64,000 nucleotides of DNA, taken from assembly GCF_000246855.1 (NCBI RefSeq), contig NC_016609.1, positions 5,964,744-6,028,743 of the forward strand. The letters run 5' to 3'. Origin of the DNA: Niastella koreensis GR20-10. GTDB taxonomy: Bacteria; Bacteroidota; Bacteroidia; Chitinophagales; Chitinophagaceae. The notes under the pieces are model-generated. The model was not told where the DNA came from. It made no database searches and worked only from the letters and a program-made list of their open reading frames with translations. Numbering within the stretch: the stretch's first letter is position 1; the number at the start of each line of letters is the position of its first letter. Shown here piece by piece: positions 19,194 to 27,581 of this stretch. Made by a program: the position numbers and the translations under genes.

Positions 19194-21262
19194 AACTATT
19201 CATATATGATAAATTTTGGGATGCATTATTGAGCCTCAATAAAACCACCCAAATAAAAGTTACGGATTTCATTTCCAAGTTCAGGACCAATTCTAAATCA
19301 GCGGCTATCCACCTGGAATCTATTCAAACTTTTAAAGACCAAAGCCTGAAGACGGCGCGTATTGATCAGAAATACAGGGCCATCCTTAAAGAGGTGAAGG
19401 CATCGGACTTGTACCTGCTGGTGTGGGTAGACAATCATGATGAAGCTATGGATTGGGCCAAAAACAAAATTATTGACTGGAATGAGCAGACGCAGGCATT
19501 CCAGGTGTATACGGTGGATGAAGTGGCCGCAGTGGCAGATGCAAAAACCGCCGTTACAAACGACCTGTTTATAGGGGAGTATGATGGCGAGAGATTGATT
19601 AAGATTGGTGTACCCGAAATTCTTTTGCCATCTGTATTGAAGGTGAATAATTTTGAAGGGTTAGAAAAACTGGAAAGCTATTTACCCATTGATGTTTTTG
19701 AAAACCTCTTTTATTTATTAGAGGGCGCCCACATAGATACGCTGATTTCCGAAGTACAGGAAGGCCGCACCAACAATGATGAGTTACGCAGTAAAAACAA
19801 TGCCAGGTCGTTTATTGAACTTACCGATGACGAAATATTCAACGAGGCATTGCAAGGTTCCCTGCAAAAATGGAAATACTATTTGCACCCCTCGCAGTCT
19901 GCATTTGTATATGGTGACTTTAAGGAAAGCATCAAACTTTCGGGAGGCGCAGGTACCGGCAAGACCATAGCCGCCCTGCACCGGCTGAAGCATTTGGCTG
20001 GAAAAGTGGAAAACAGTTTGCCTGTTTTGTTTACCACCTTCACGAAAGAGCTTACCGAAAATCTTAAAGGCCTTGCCCAGGAACTGGAGATACCTTCAGG
20101 AACTTATTTGATAGAAAACATAGATATGCTGGCTTTCAGACTGGCGCAACAATATTATTTGTTACGAGCTACCGATAAAGTGTTTGGCCTTAGCGCTATT
20201 AAAAAGCCCGCCGAGATATGGGAGCAGGTGCTTGCAGAAAAACTGTCGTCCTTCGACGAAGAATTTCTGCAGGAAGAATATGAAGCCATTATTTTAGATC
20301 AGCACATCGACCAGCAGGAAAATTATCTGAAAGCCAGTCGTATGGGCAGAGGCAAAGCAATAAGCCGAAAAGACCGTTTCCTTATTTGGGAGCTAATAGA
20401 AGATTTCAACCAAAGGAAAGCAGCCGAAGGGCTTTATTACAAAGAAGAAGTGTACAACAAAGTGAGTCAATACCTGCTCCAACATAAAACCGCTCTTTTT
20501 GCTCACGTCATTGTTGATGAGTTGCAGGATTTCTCGAATATTGAACTTCGATTTATCCGTTCACTTACCCAAGCAGGCCCCAACGATTTGTTTTTAGTGG
20601 GAGATCCCCTGCAAAACATTTACAACAAGACAATTAACTTTTCAAAAGCGGGTATCAATGTCCGGGGCAATAGAAGCAAACGGCTGCGCATCAACTACCG
20701 CACTACCGAAGAAATCAAAAATTTTGCTATCAAAGTGATCAGCGAAGAAAACTACGATGACTTTGAAGGCAATGTGGAAGAAAAAAAAGGCTACCTGTCT
20801 TTATTTCATGGGGTGAAACCGCAATATCCTGTTTACAGAACAAAAAATGAAGAACTGGAAGCTGTAGCTAAAGACATCAATCAGTTAGTAGAAGAAGGCT
20901 ATTCGTTCAACGACATTGTAGTAGCCGCCAGAACCAAAGATGCCGTTGACGATTTCAGGAATCATTTTCACAAGGTAAATATTCCCTATGTCAATAAAAA
21001 CCTGTTGAACAATCAAAACGAAGGGGTGAGACTGTCTACTTTTCACGGCCTGAAAGGGCTGGAATTTAAGCAGGTGTTTTTAGTGGATGTCAACGACAGA
21101 ACCTTTCCCAGGCAACCCTTTAACTTTAGCGGCTTAACTCCGGAAGAGCAGCAACAGATCATCAAAACGGAAAAAGCCTTGTTTTATGTAGCCTGCAGCC
21201 GGGCCATACAGCGGTTAATGATTAGTGGAGTTGGAACGAGAAGTGCATTTGCCTCAGTTTAA
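19190..21262 (+). CDS. UvrD/PcrA-type helicase with N-terminal RelE/ParE-like domain
   Basis: A 690-residue superfamily 1 helicase that starts inside the stop of the previous gene (ATGA overlap), indicating translational coupling. Residues 1 to about 100 form a RelE/ParE-like fold: ARIDQKYRAILKEV followed by LYLLVWVDNHDEAMDWAKN is the characteristic end of such toxins and of similar non-toxic domains attached to helicases. The ATPase has Walker A GGAGTGKT (252-259), DELQD (443-447), VGDPLQNIY, the motif IV-type RINYRT, STFHGLKGLEF and the final motif VACSRA. It occupies the position at which a DISARM operon would carry drmC. Its likely role is unwinding or processing invader DNA in the complex; this is inference. 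The stop at 21262 is the end of the operon. Confidence 0.8.
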   Translation: MKLFIYDKFWDALLSLNKTTQIKVTDFISKFRTNSKSAAIHLESIQTFKDQSLKTARIDQKYRAILKEVKASDLYLLVWVDNHDEAMDWAKNKIIDWNEQTQAFQVYTVDEVAAVADAKTAVTNDLFIGEYDGERLIKIGVPEILLPSVLKVNNFEGLEKLESYLPIDVFENLFYLLEGAHIDTLISEVQEGRTNNDELRSKNNARSFIELTDDEIFNEALQGSLQKWKYYLHPSQSAFVYGDFKESIKLSGGAGTGKTIAALHRLKHLAGKVENSLPVLFTTFTKELTENLKGLAQELEIPSGTYLIENIDMLAFRLAQQYYLLRATDKVFGLSAIKKPAEIWEQVLAEKLSSFDEEFLQEEYEAIILDQHIDQQENYLKASRMGRGKAISRKDRFLIWELIEDFNQRKAAEGLYYKEEVYNKVSQYLLQHKTALFAHVIVDELQDFSNIELRFIRSLTQAGPNDLFLVGDPLQNIYNKTINFSKAGINVRGNRSKRLRINYRTTEEIKNFAIKVISEENYDDFEGNVEEKKGYLSLFHGVKPQYPVYRTKNEELEAVAKDINQLVEEGYSFNDIVVAARTKDAVDDFRNHFHKVNIPYVNKNLLNNQNEGVRLSTFHGLKGLEFKQVFLVDVNDRTFPRQPFNFSGLTPEEQQQIIKTEKALFYVACSRAIQRLMISGVGTRSAFASV

Positions 21263-21688
21263 TTGGGGTATCAACCGCCTAAGGTAAAATGGCATAAAAA
21301 GCAAAACCGACCGCCATTGCTGATGATCCTTTTTTTGCGGACCGGATGGGGTATGTCACGGCGTTATATCTTCAGGAAAATCAACTATTTAATATAGGTC
21401 TTTGGGGAAATGAAACACTCAACTATCCTTCGTTGTTGGCGATATACATATCATTAATTGTCATACAAACGTGATAAAACTGTCCGAATTCGTGCTGAGC
21501 ACACCATACCCCCTGACTGTTCCGTCGTGGGGTATAAGACCATTATGGCGACCGAGCGTTATTTGCGTCTAACGGTCAGCATGTATCCATGCATAGAAAA
21601 GAAGTTTAGCAAAACACTCAATCAAATTTTTGGAGAGATAAAAATATAACCGGCGGCGATGATGAGTAACGTGTTTCCTTCTTCTCCT
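21263..21688. other. intergenic region between defence operon and CRISPR array (trailer side)
   Basis: This 426-bp stretch holds no convincing gene. It lies where the + strand defence operon and the - strand CRISPR array converge, so it is the distal trailer of the array. An inverted repeat ATACCCC...GGGGTAT occurs near 21508-21537 beside GAGCACACCATACCCC, which vaguely resembles the ends of Bacteroidota IS21-type elements; I regard this as weak. A short ORF at 21458-21649 has no recognisable features. No strong intrinsic terminator for the operon is visible. Confidence 0.5.
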
Positions 21689-24600
21689 GTTTCAATTCCT
21701 CCATGGTGCGATTATAACAATGTTACCGCTTGCCGTATAGATGCGTCCGATTAGCGTTTCAATTCCTCCATGGTGCGATTATAACCCGACACCCGCATAA
21801 GTAAACACGCCTTTTGGTGAGTTTCAATTCCTCCATGGTGCGATTATAACTGTTGGGTCTGGTATTATTGGGTGGCTACTTTTTATAGTTTCAATTCCTC
21901 CATGGTGCGATTATAACTCAGTCGCGCAATGTCTAATAAAAACAGGCTGGACATGTTTCAATTCCTCCATGGTGCGATTATAACACAGATGTCGGCGCTT
22001 ATGCGCGGGTTCTACTAATGTTTCAATTCCTCCATGGTGCGATTATAACTGTGGCACGCTACAAGCTATCCTGAGCAGGTTAAAAGTTTCAATTCCTCCA
22101 TGGTGCGATTATAACAAACTCGATTCTTCAAGAGTTTCATAACACTATTGTGTTTCAATTCCTCCATGGTGCGATTATAACTACATGCGATTCCTAAAAG
22201 ATACCGGCATACCTTTGTTTCAATTCCTCCATGGTGCGATTATAACTATGGCAACCCCTAAGAAGCAAACTCTTCAAGATTTGTTTCAATTCCTCCATGG
22301 TGCGATTATAACCATATTGTCAGAAGAAGGCGCTTTGGGATCACCACTGTTTCAATTCCTCCATGGTGCGATTATAACCAATTCTCCATTGCCGCCGACC
22401 TTTTCAATATTGACGTTTCAATTCCTCCATGGTGCGATTATAACAATTTTACGATAGCGGAGCTTTTGCCTTCAAAATCTGTTTCAATTCCTCCATGGTG
22501 CGATTATAACAGCTTTGTTTATTATTTGGCCATGGCTATAATCATGTTTCAATTCCTCCATGGTGCGATTATAACGGTTGCGCCAGCAAGCGCCGAGCTT
22601 CCGCTGGTAAGTTTCAATTCCTCCATGGTGCGATTATAACGCTTTTCGCTGTTTTGGCCCTTGTGAGGCCTTTTTCAGTTTCAATTCCTCCATGGTGCGA
22701 TTATAACAGCTTATCTACGTTCTCTTCTATAAAATCGTTATATGTTTCAATTCCTCCATGGTGCGATTATAACCCGGTTTGAGTTTGAAGACAAAAAAAC
22801 TGCATTAATGTTTCAATTCCTCCATGGTGCGATTATAACATCAGCACTAAAGCGGCAGTCGTACAACCTATTCAGGTTTCAATTCCTCCATGGTGCGATT
22901 ATAATATCAGCGCTAAAGCGGCAGTCGTACAACCTATTCAGGTTTCAATTCCTCCATGGTGCGATTATAATATCAGCGCTAAAGCGGCAGTCGTACAACC
23001 TATTCAGGTTTCAATTCCTCCATGGTGCGATTATAACAAGCCTGAACCCGTCGGCAACATACTCAGTCTGTTTGGTTTCAATTCCTCCATGGTGCGATTA
23101 TAACCTTGGTGGCGTGGAAATACCAGTGACATTCAACTTGTTTCAATTCCTCCATGGTGCGATTATAACTGGAAAGACCCATTAAAAACCTGCCTGATGG
23201 CAATGTTTCAATTCCTCCATGGTGCGATTATAACTAGAATGGCACATGGTCATTATTCCTGGCAGATCGAGTTTCAATTCCTCCATGGTGCGATTATAAC
23301 CGTTGTGTGCGAATTAGTTTTTCATATGGCAAGCAAGTTTCAATTCCTCCATGGTGCGATTATAACCTGAATAATGGACCTAGTGTAGGGTGTGTTTTGA
23401 GTTTCAATTCCTCCATGGTGCGATTATAACCACAATATCCGTCGAGTTTAGAGACTTGTCTCATAGTTTCAATTCCTCCATGGTGCGATTATAACGGGCG
23501 GAGGTGTTAATGCAAATTGGTTTGCACCTGGGTTTCAATTCCTCCATGGTGCGATTATAACCACCAAACCCTTTATTTTGAATATTGAAAACCAAGTTTC
23601 AATTCCTCCATGGTGCGATTATAACTTTACCAGGCCTGCGCAATGTAGTCAACCAGGTATGTTTCAATTCCTCCATGGTGCGATTATAACGCGGTCAGCG
23701 ACCCCGACTACGTTTACCTCATTAAGTTTCAATTCCTCCATGGTGCGATTATAACATAGATGAAGACCCGGACCTGTATACCGGTGGTTTGTTTCAATTC
23801 CTCCATGGTGCGATTATAACTAATCGTTACCCAAACAAAACCCAAAGTGTACGTAGTTTCAATTCCTCCATGGTGCGATTATAACTTCCCTGGGTGTTTC
23901 TCCTCTTGCCTGAACGAACGACGTTTCAATTCCTCCATGGTGCGATTATAACCGGCTTTATATGGGCTGTCCTAGTCAACAGATGAAAGTTTCAATTCCT
24001 CCATGGTGCGATTATAACTGGGTGGCCGTTTTAAAATATTGCTCTAATTCGGTTTCAATTCCTCCATGGTGCGATTATAACAAGGCCCGCCGCTGCGATC
24101 GTGAATTCCGTGTATTTAGTTTCAATTCCTCCATGGTGCGATTATAACCCCTGGCCCGCTATATTGCACGATGGTACTCGCCTTGTTTCAATTCCTCCAT
24201 GGTGCGATTATAACAAGTCAGCGTACCCCCGATACCTTCAGCACTTTCATGTTTCAATTCCTCCATGGTGCGATTATAACCCTACCAACACCCCTGTTGG
24301 TTTAAAAAAGAGTTTAGTTTCAATTCCTCCATGGTGCGATTATAACCCGGTATAGCGTAACAGGTACCGACAGGCATGCTGTGTTTCAATTCCTCCATGG
24401 TGCGATTATAACTGCACGCTGGCCGGGCTCTTTTAAAAGCAAATATCAGTTTCAATTCCTCCATGGTGCGATTATAACTGTATAGGGATAATGTCATATC
24501 AATTATGTTTTATGTTTCAATTCCTCCATGGTGCGATTATAACCGGGAGATCATTAAGGGCATGAAGGAAGGGTCCATCTGTTTCAATTCCTCCATGGTG

Positions 24601-25137
24601 CGATTATAACCGATGGCAAAAAGGTTCCCGTAAAAGTTACAACCATGTTTCAATTCCTCCATGGTGCGATTATAACTTATTATACCGCCAACCAAACCGG
24701 GCGGAATCAACAGTTTCAATTCCTCCATGGTGCGATTATAACCAGCACCCGTAAATAATACATCGTCTAACAATGGTAGGTTTCAATTCCTCCATGGTGC
24801 GATTATAACTTATTATACCGCCAACCAAACCGGGCGGAATCAACAGTTTCAATTCCTCCATGGTGCGATTATAACGCTATCACCAAACCTATTTTGAATC
24901 CTAACTCTCCAGTTTCAATTCCTCCATGGTGCGATTATAACAATAGGTGATTTGCGAATCACTTTAAAGGATTATTTGTTTCAATTCCTCCATGGTGCGA
25001 TTATAACAAGTCCCAAAAAACAAAAGCCGTTGAAATCAATATAGTTTCAATTCCTCCATGGTGCGATTATAACAAAAAACCCGCTAAAGGAGCGGTCGAT
25101 TATAACAGTTTCAACTCCTCCATGGTGCGATTATAAC
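21689..25137 (-). CRISPR. type I-B CRISPR array, 53 repeats and 52 spacers
   Basis: Repeats are 30 bp. On the + strand they start GTTTCAATTCC and end GATTATAAC; on the transcribed - strand each therefore starts GTTATAATCG and ends GGAATTGAAAC, which gives the ATTGAAAC 5' handle usual for type I-B crRNAs. Spacers are about 34-37 bp. Orientation, cas gene direction and position put the leader on the right, at 25138-25344. Repeats at 22876 and 22942 differ in one terminal base (+ strand C to T). The repeat at 25108-25137, which is leader-proximal, has a T to C change at position 8. Three consecutive spacers (22840-22875, 22906-22941, 22972-23007) are the same sequence with one mismatch, and those at 24677-24712 and 24810-24845 are identical. 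Confidence 0.98.
25074..25095 (-). terminator. terminator-like hairpin inside the first (leader-proximal) spacer
   Basis: On the - strand this spacer reads CCGCT-CCTTT-AGCGG followed by G and six T, a 5-bp GC-rich stem with a 5-nt loop and a U-tract, which is the form of a weak intrinsic terminator. It points in the direction in which the array is transcribed and is the first spacer after the leader. The same spacer begins (transcribed sense) with T plus GTTATAATCG, a copy of the first ten bases of the repeat. Whether it stops transcription is unknown. Confidence 0.45.
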
Positions 25138-25344
25138 CCGTTTATTACAGCAAAATAAAACATTGTTTTTCAGCCCTTCTAGTGAAATAAACATCTTTAT
25201 TAGAACTTAAAAAGTTGTCATTCCCCATTTCTGGGATTCTTTGCGGACATCGACAACCTCTTCAAGTGCCTTTCGGTGCGGCAATTCCCAAAATCAGGAG
25301 TATAAAAACTATATTTCCTTTCTGCAATAACATGACAACGACGA
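25138..25344 (-). promoter_or_regulatory. presumed CRISPR leader
   Basis: This 207-bp AT-rich stretch without an ORF lies between the array and the end of cas2. Repeat polarity (ATTGAAAC 3' end on the - strand) makes it the leader, where transcription of the array should begin. No individual promoter element can be assigned with confidence; the nearest AT-rich candidates are in the 80 bp next to the first repeat. Confidence 0.6.
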
Positions 25345-25608
25345 CTAAAGTATATTATCCAGATCATTTTTTTCTTTTCCAACTATCTGCTTTTCCAGCC
25401 ATTTCTCCTCCCGGCTTTTGAAGATGATCAGGCTGTCCTTTTCCTCTTCCATTATGCGCCTCGCTTCATGAATGAGTTCCTTCAGTTTAACACTGGTAAT
25501 TTCTCCTTCAAATACGCTGTTCTGTATCCAGTTCAGGTAGCGGCGGCATAGTTTGAGCATTTTGGCTACCCGCTTTTCTCCAATATCATACACTAAAATT
25601 ATGTACAT
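25345..25608 (-). CDS. cas2: CRISPR-associated endoribonuclease Cas2
   Basis: An 87-residue Cas2, of normal family length. The N-terminal strand MYIILVYDIGEKR contains the conserved Asp8 of the ferredoxin-like fold. In the adaptation complex a Cas2 dimer bridges two Cas1 dimers and holds the prespacer. It is the last gene of the cas operon, starting one base after the end of the cas1 reading frame. Its partner cas1 is disrupted, so although this gene looks intact, adaptation probably does not work unless another cas1 exists elsewhere. Confidence 0.95.
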   Translation of the reverse strand: MYIILVYDIGEKRVAKMLKLCRRYLNWIQNSVFEGEITSVKLKELIHEARRIMEEEKDSLIIFKSREEKWLEKQIVGKEKNDLDNIL

Positions 25609-25609
25609 A

Positions 25610-26613
25610 TTACCACCAGGCTTTAAATGGCTTATACTCTTCTATACCCAAAATATGCTTAGCCAGCTTATAACATTCCAGCTTTACCAGGTGCTTATAA
25701 CTTACATTCCGGCCAAGCGACCTGTGTTTTATGGTTTCATTCATCTTTTCATCCCATGCCTTTACCACCGTTTTGCGGCCACTGTCTTTCAACAGGCACT
25801 TATTAAGCTTTGTGTCAAAATCACATTCCTGCACCTGTTTTTATTTAACAAAGAAAATATCAGCCGGTCTGCAAGTACCGGTTTAAATATTTCAGCCAGA
25901 TCCAAAGCCAGTGAATACCGGCGTTCTCCCGGCTGATGTAAAAAGCTGATGGTAGGATTTAACTGGGTATGATAAATCATGTCGAGGCACAGGGTATAAC
26001 ACATACTGTTTACGAACGATATCATGGCATTTACTTCATTCGATGGCGGAAGTTTGGTGCGCTGTCCCATTTAAAAATTATTAATAATTGTGGCAAATGC
26101 GCCATAATAACTCATGCGAATATTACCTTCTTTTCCCATAAGGGATTCAATATCGGTAGAGCAGGAAATAGATTGCATTAGTGTTTCTATAGAAGCAATT
26201 TGAGTAGAAGTATCCTTTTCCCGGTTATTGTAATATTTCAGATTTTTAACCATATTGAAGGCTGCACCATCGATCAATTTTTGAGCAATTGCCAGTCTTT
26301 TTTTAGGTTTCATATAAGCGTCTGTTTGGGCGATCAGCATTTTTCCCGCAAGCAGATAATCTTTAGGCGTAAAGGAACCGGTGTAATGTTCATAATAGTC
26401 AAAAAAATGTACGCTTACCTGTTCTTTTCCTAAAAAATTATACAAAGCACTGTTGGCATCCAAACTGCCAAACACATAAAGATTATCCACCGTTTCAACG
26501 GGTATGTATTTGGGAGTGCCTGCATTACCACCTTCATCCTCAGGAGTGAATTTGAGGGTATTATCTTTGCGGCTCATTCGGCCGGGATTGAAAAGGTAGT
26601 AAGACTTCTTCAT
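25610..26613 (-). pseudogene. cas1: Cas1 (type I-B) disrupted by a nonsense codon and a frameshift
   Basis: The complete Cas1b sequence can be read from the ATG at 26613 (MKKSYYLFNPGRMSRKDN) to the TAA at 25610, but in three pieces. Piece one ends ATIINNF at an in-frame TAA at 26071-26073; the next codon, ATG at 26070, continues the same frame with [20 protein letters not shown], so this is a substitution, not an indel. Piece two runs through [19 protein letters not shown] and [14 protein letters not shown] to LLNKN and then loses frame in an A5 run near 25839; one extra A restores [15 protein letters not shown] and the last piece (TIKHRSLGRNVSYKHLVKLECYK). Metal ligands (Glu in NEVNA, His in FLHQP, Asp/Glu in LDLAEIF) are preserved. 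Loss of function is very likely; one lesion alone could have been a sequencing error, two make this less likely. Confidence 0.9.
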
Positions 26614-26630
26614 TGTAATAATAAAATTTA

Positions 26631-26770
26631 TTAAAGACCTATAAATTCGATGGTGCTCCGGTTTCGTAACCAGTTTTGTAAAATACAATCAGTTCTTTCC
26701 GCGTCACGATGGCGGGGCAAAAGATGACTATTCCCGTGCCTTTTACAACAATGATTTTATTGGATGCCAT
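26631..26770 (-). pseudogene. KilA-N domain gene remnant B
   Basis: Starting at ATG 26770, the first frame gives MASNKIIVVKGTGIVIF, the typical N-terminus of Bacteroidota KilA-N proteins. After a deletion and frame change, a second frame gives DAERTDCILQNWLRNRSTIE and FIGL before TAA at 26631, which matches the middle of the KilA-N domain. About 40 residues between these blocks and everything after the second block are missing. KilA-N is a DNA-binding domain common in phages and mobile elements. The remnant sits directly before cas1. Confidence 0.65.
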
Positions 26771-26803
26771 AACATAAAAATTTCAGGTATCAACTAGCCA
26801 GCA

Positions 26804-27068
26804 TTAATTTTTCAATTCATGTTTCTTCAAAATAACAAACCCTGCCTTACTTTTAATTATGGCAAATTCGCCATAATTAAAATCAGGATTATAAATACTT
26901 TCCCAGATACCAGATAATTCAACAGCGTTGAGGTTTCTTTGCCAGTCAGAAATAAAAAATCACCGTCTTTGGCTTTTAGCATGTCAGTCAGGGAAATGTA
27001 ATAAATGCCAGATTATGCAATAATATTAATTCAACGCCTTTTACTTGTATGGTTTTATTTTTGGCCAT
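26804..27068 (-). pseudogene. KilA-N domain gene remnant A
   Basis: From ATG 27068 the frames read MAKNKTIQVKGVELILL, then YISLTDMLKAKDGDF after one frameshift, then SDWQRNLNAVELSGIWESIY and NPDFNYGEFAIIKSKAG after another, ending at TAA 26804. These blocks follow each other in the order found in KilA-N proteins, and the gene is cut short after KSKAG, where the rest of the domain should follow. It is an independent, second decayed copy in tandem with remnant B, and lies between the stop of cas4 and cas1. No intact KilA-N gene is nearby. Confidence 0.75.
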
Positions 27069-27072
27069 AATT

Positions 27073-27579
27073 TCAGGTTTCTGTGATATAACAAAAGTCG
27101 TAGTACGAACATTGCTTGCATAATCTGGCTTTGATTACCGGTGGGCAGCTTTCACCACCAATAATGGCTTCAATCTGCTGCACGGTTTTTCTCAAATAGT
27201 TCTGATCTTCGTCTGTAAATTCAATATTTTTGGTTTGCCGCAGCTTCGGATATTCGAGAACGCCTTTTACTCCTTCAATACCGTTTTGCTCCAGTAACCA
27301 GATATAGTATTTTACCTGCCATTCATGCGCTTCTTCCATACTGTCGGATTTTTTCACCTCATGGATCACTCTATTTTTTGCATCATAAAAGTCTATCTTA
27401 CTGCCGCCTATTTCTAATTCGGTATATTTTTCCGCCCGTTGTGGATAGGTTGTTTCACCAATGAGTTTGCCTTCGGCTACGGTGTCGGAAGTTTGTTCCA
27501 TGCGAATGCCGTTGGCATGAAGCCACATTTCCCGTTTGCAGACGTGGTAAAGGTTAATGAGGGTGGCGTTGATGTTCAT
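27073..27579 (-). CDS. cas4: CRISPR-associated exonuclease Cas4
   Basis: A 168-residue Cas4 with the iron-sulphur and nuclease signature: Cys14 (LYHVCKREMWL) pairs with Cys154, Cys157 and Cys163 (LCKQCSYYDFCY) for the cluster, and Asp63 with Glu74 and Lys76 (KIDF, HEVKK) form the PD-(D/E)XK site. QVKYYIWLL is the conserved Gln-Tyr helix. In type I-B systems Cas4 trims prespacers and selects for PAM-bearing ends together with Cas1-Cas2. It begins 2 bp after cas3 ends. With cas1 broken it has no obvious local partner. Confidence 0.95.
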   Translation of the reverse strand: MNINATLINLYHVCKREMWLHANGIRMEQTSDTVAEGKLIGETTYPQRAEKYTELEIGGSKIDFYDAKNRVIHEVKKSDSMEEAHEWQVKYYIWLLEQNGIEGVKGVLEYPKLRQTKNIEFTDEDQNYLRKTVQQIEAIIGGESCPPVIKARLCKQCSYYDFCYITET

Positions 27580-27581
27580 GG

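Noticed and set aside
21458..21649. 63-codon ORF next to the array.
   Set aside because: No recognisable domain, located in the trailer of the CRISPR array; probably chance.
22185..24773. Long open frames inside the CRISPR array on both strands, with a repeated peptide such as FQFLHGAIIT or YNRTMEELK.
   Set aside because: They are translations of the 30-bp repeat with spacers between; there is no coding function.
21689..25137. Transcription of the CRISPR array on the + strand with a leader on the left.
   Set aside because: The ATTGAAAC end of the repeat and the direction of the cas genes support - strand transcription, with the leader next to cas2.
26080..26870. Similarity of a short stretch in cas1 (TATGGCGCATTTGCCACAAT, - strand) to the KilA-N remnant (TATGGCGAATTTGCCATAAT).
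   Set aside because: Only about 25 bases; the protein context differs and both are well explained by their own families.
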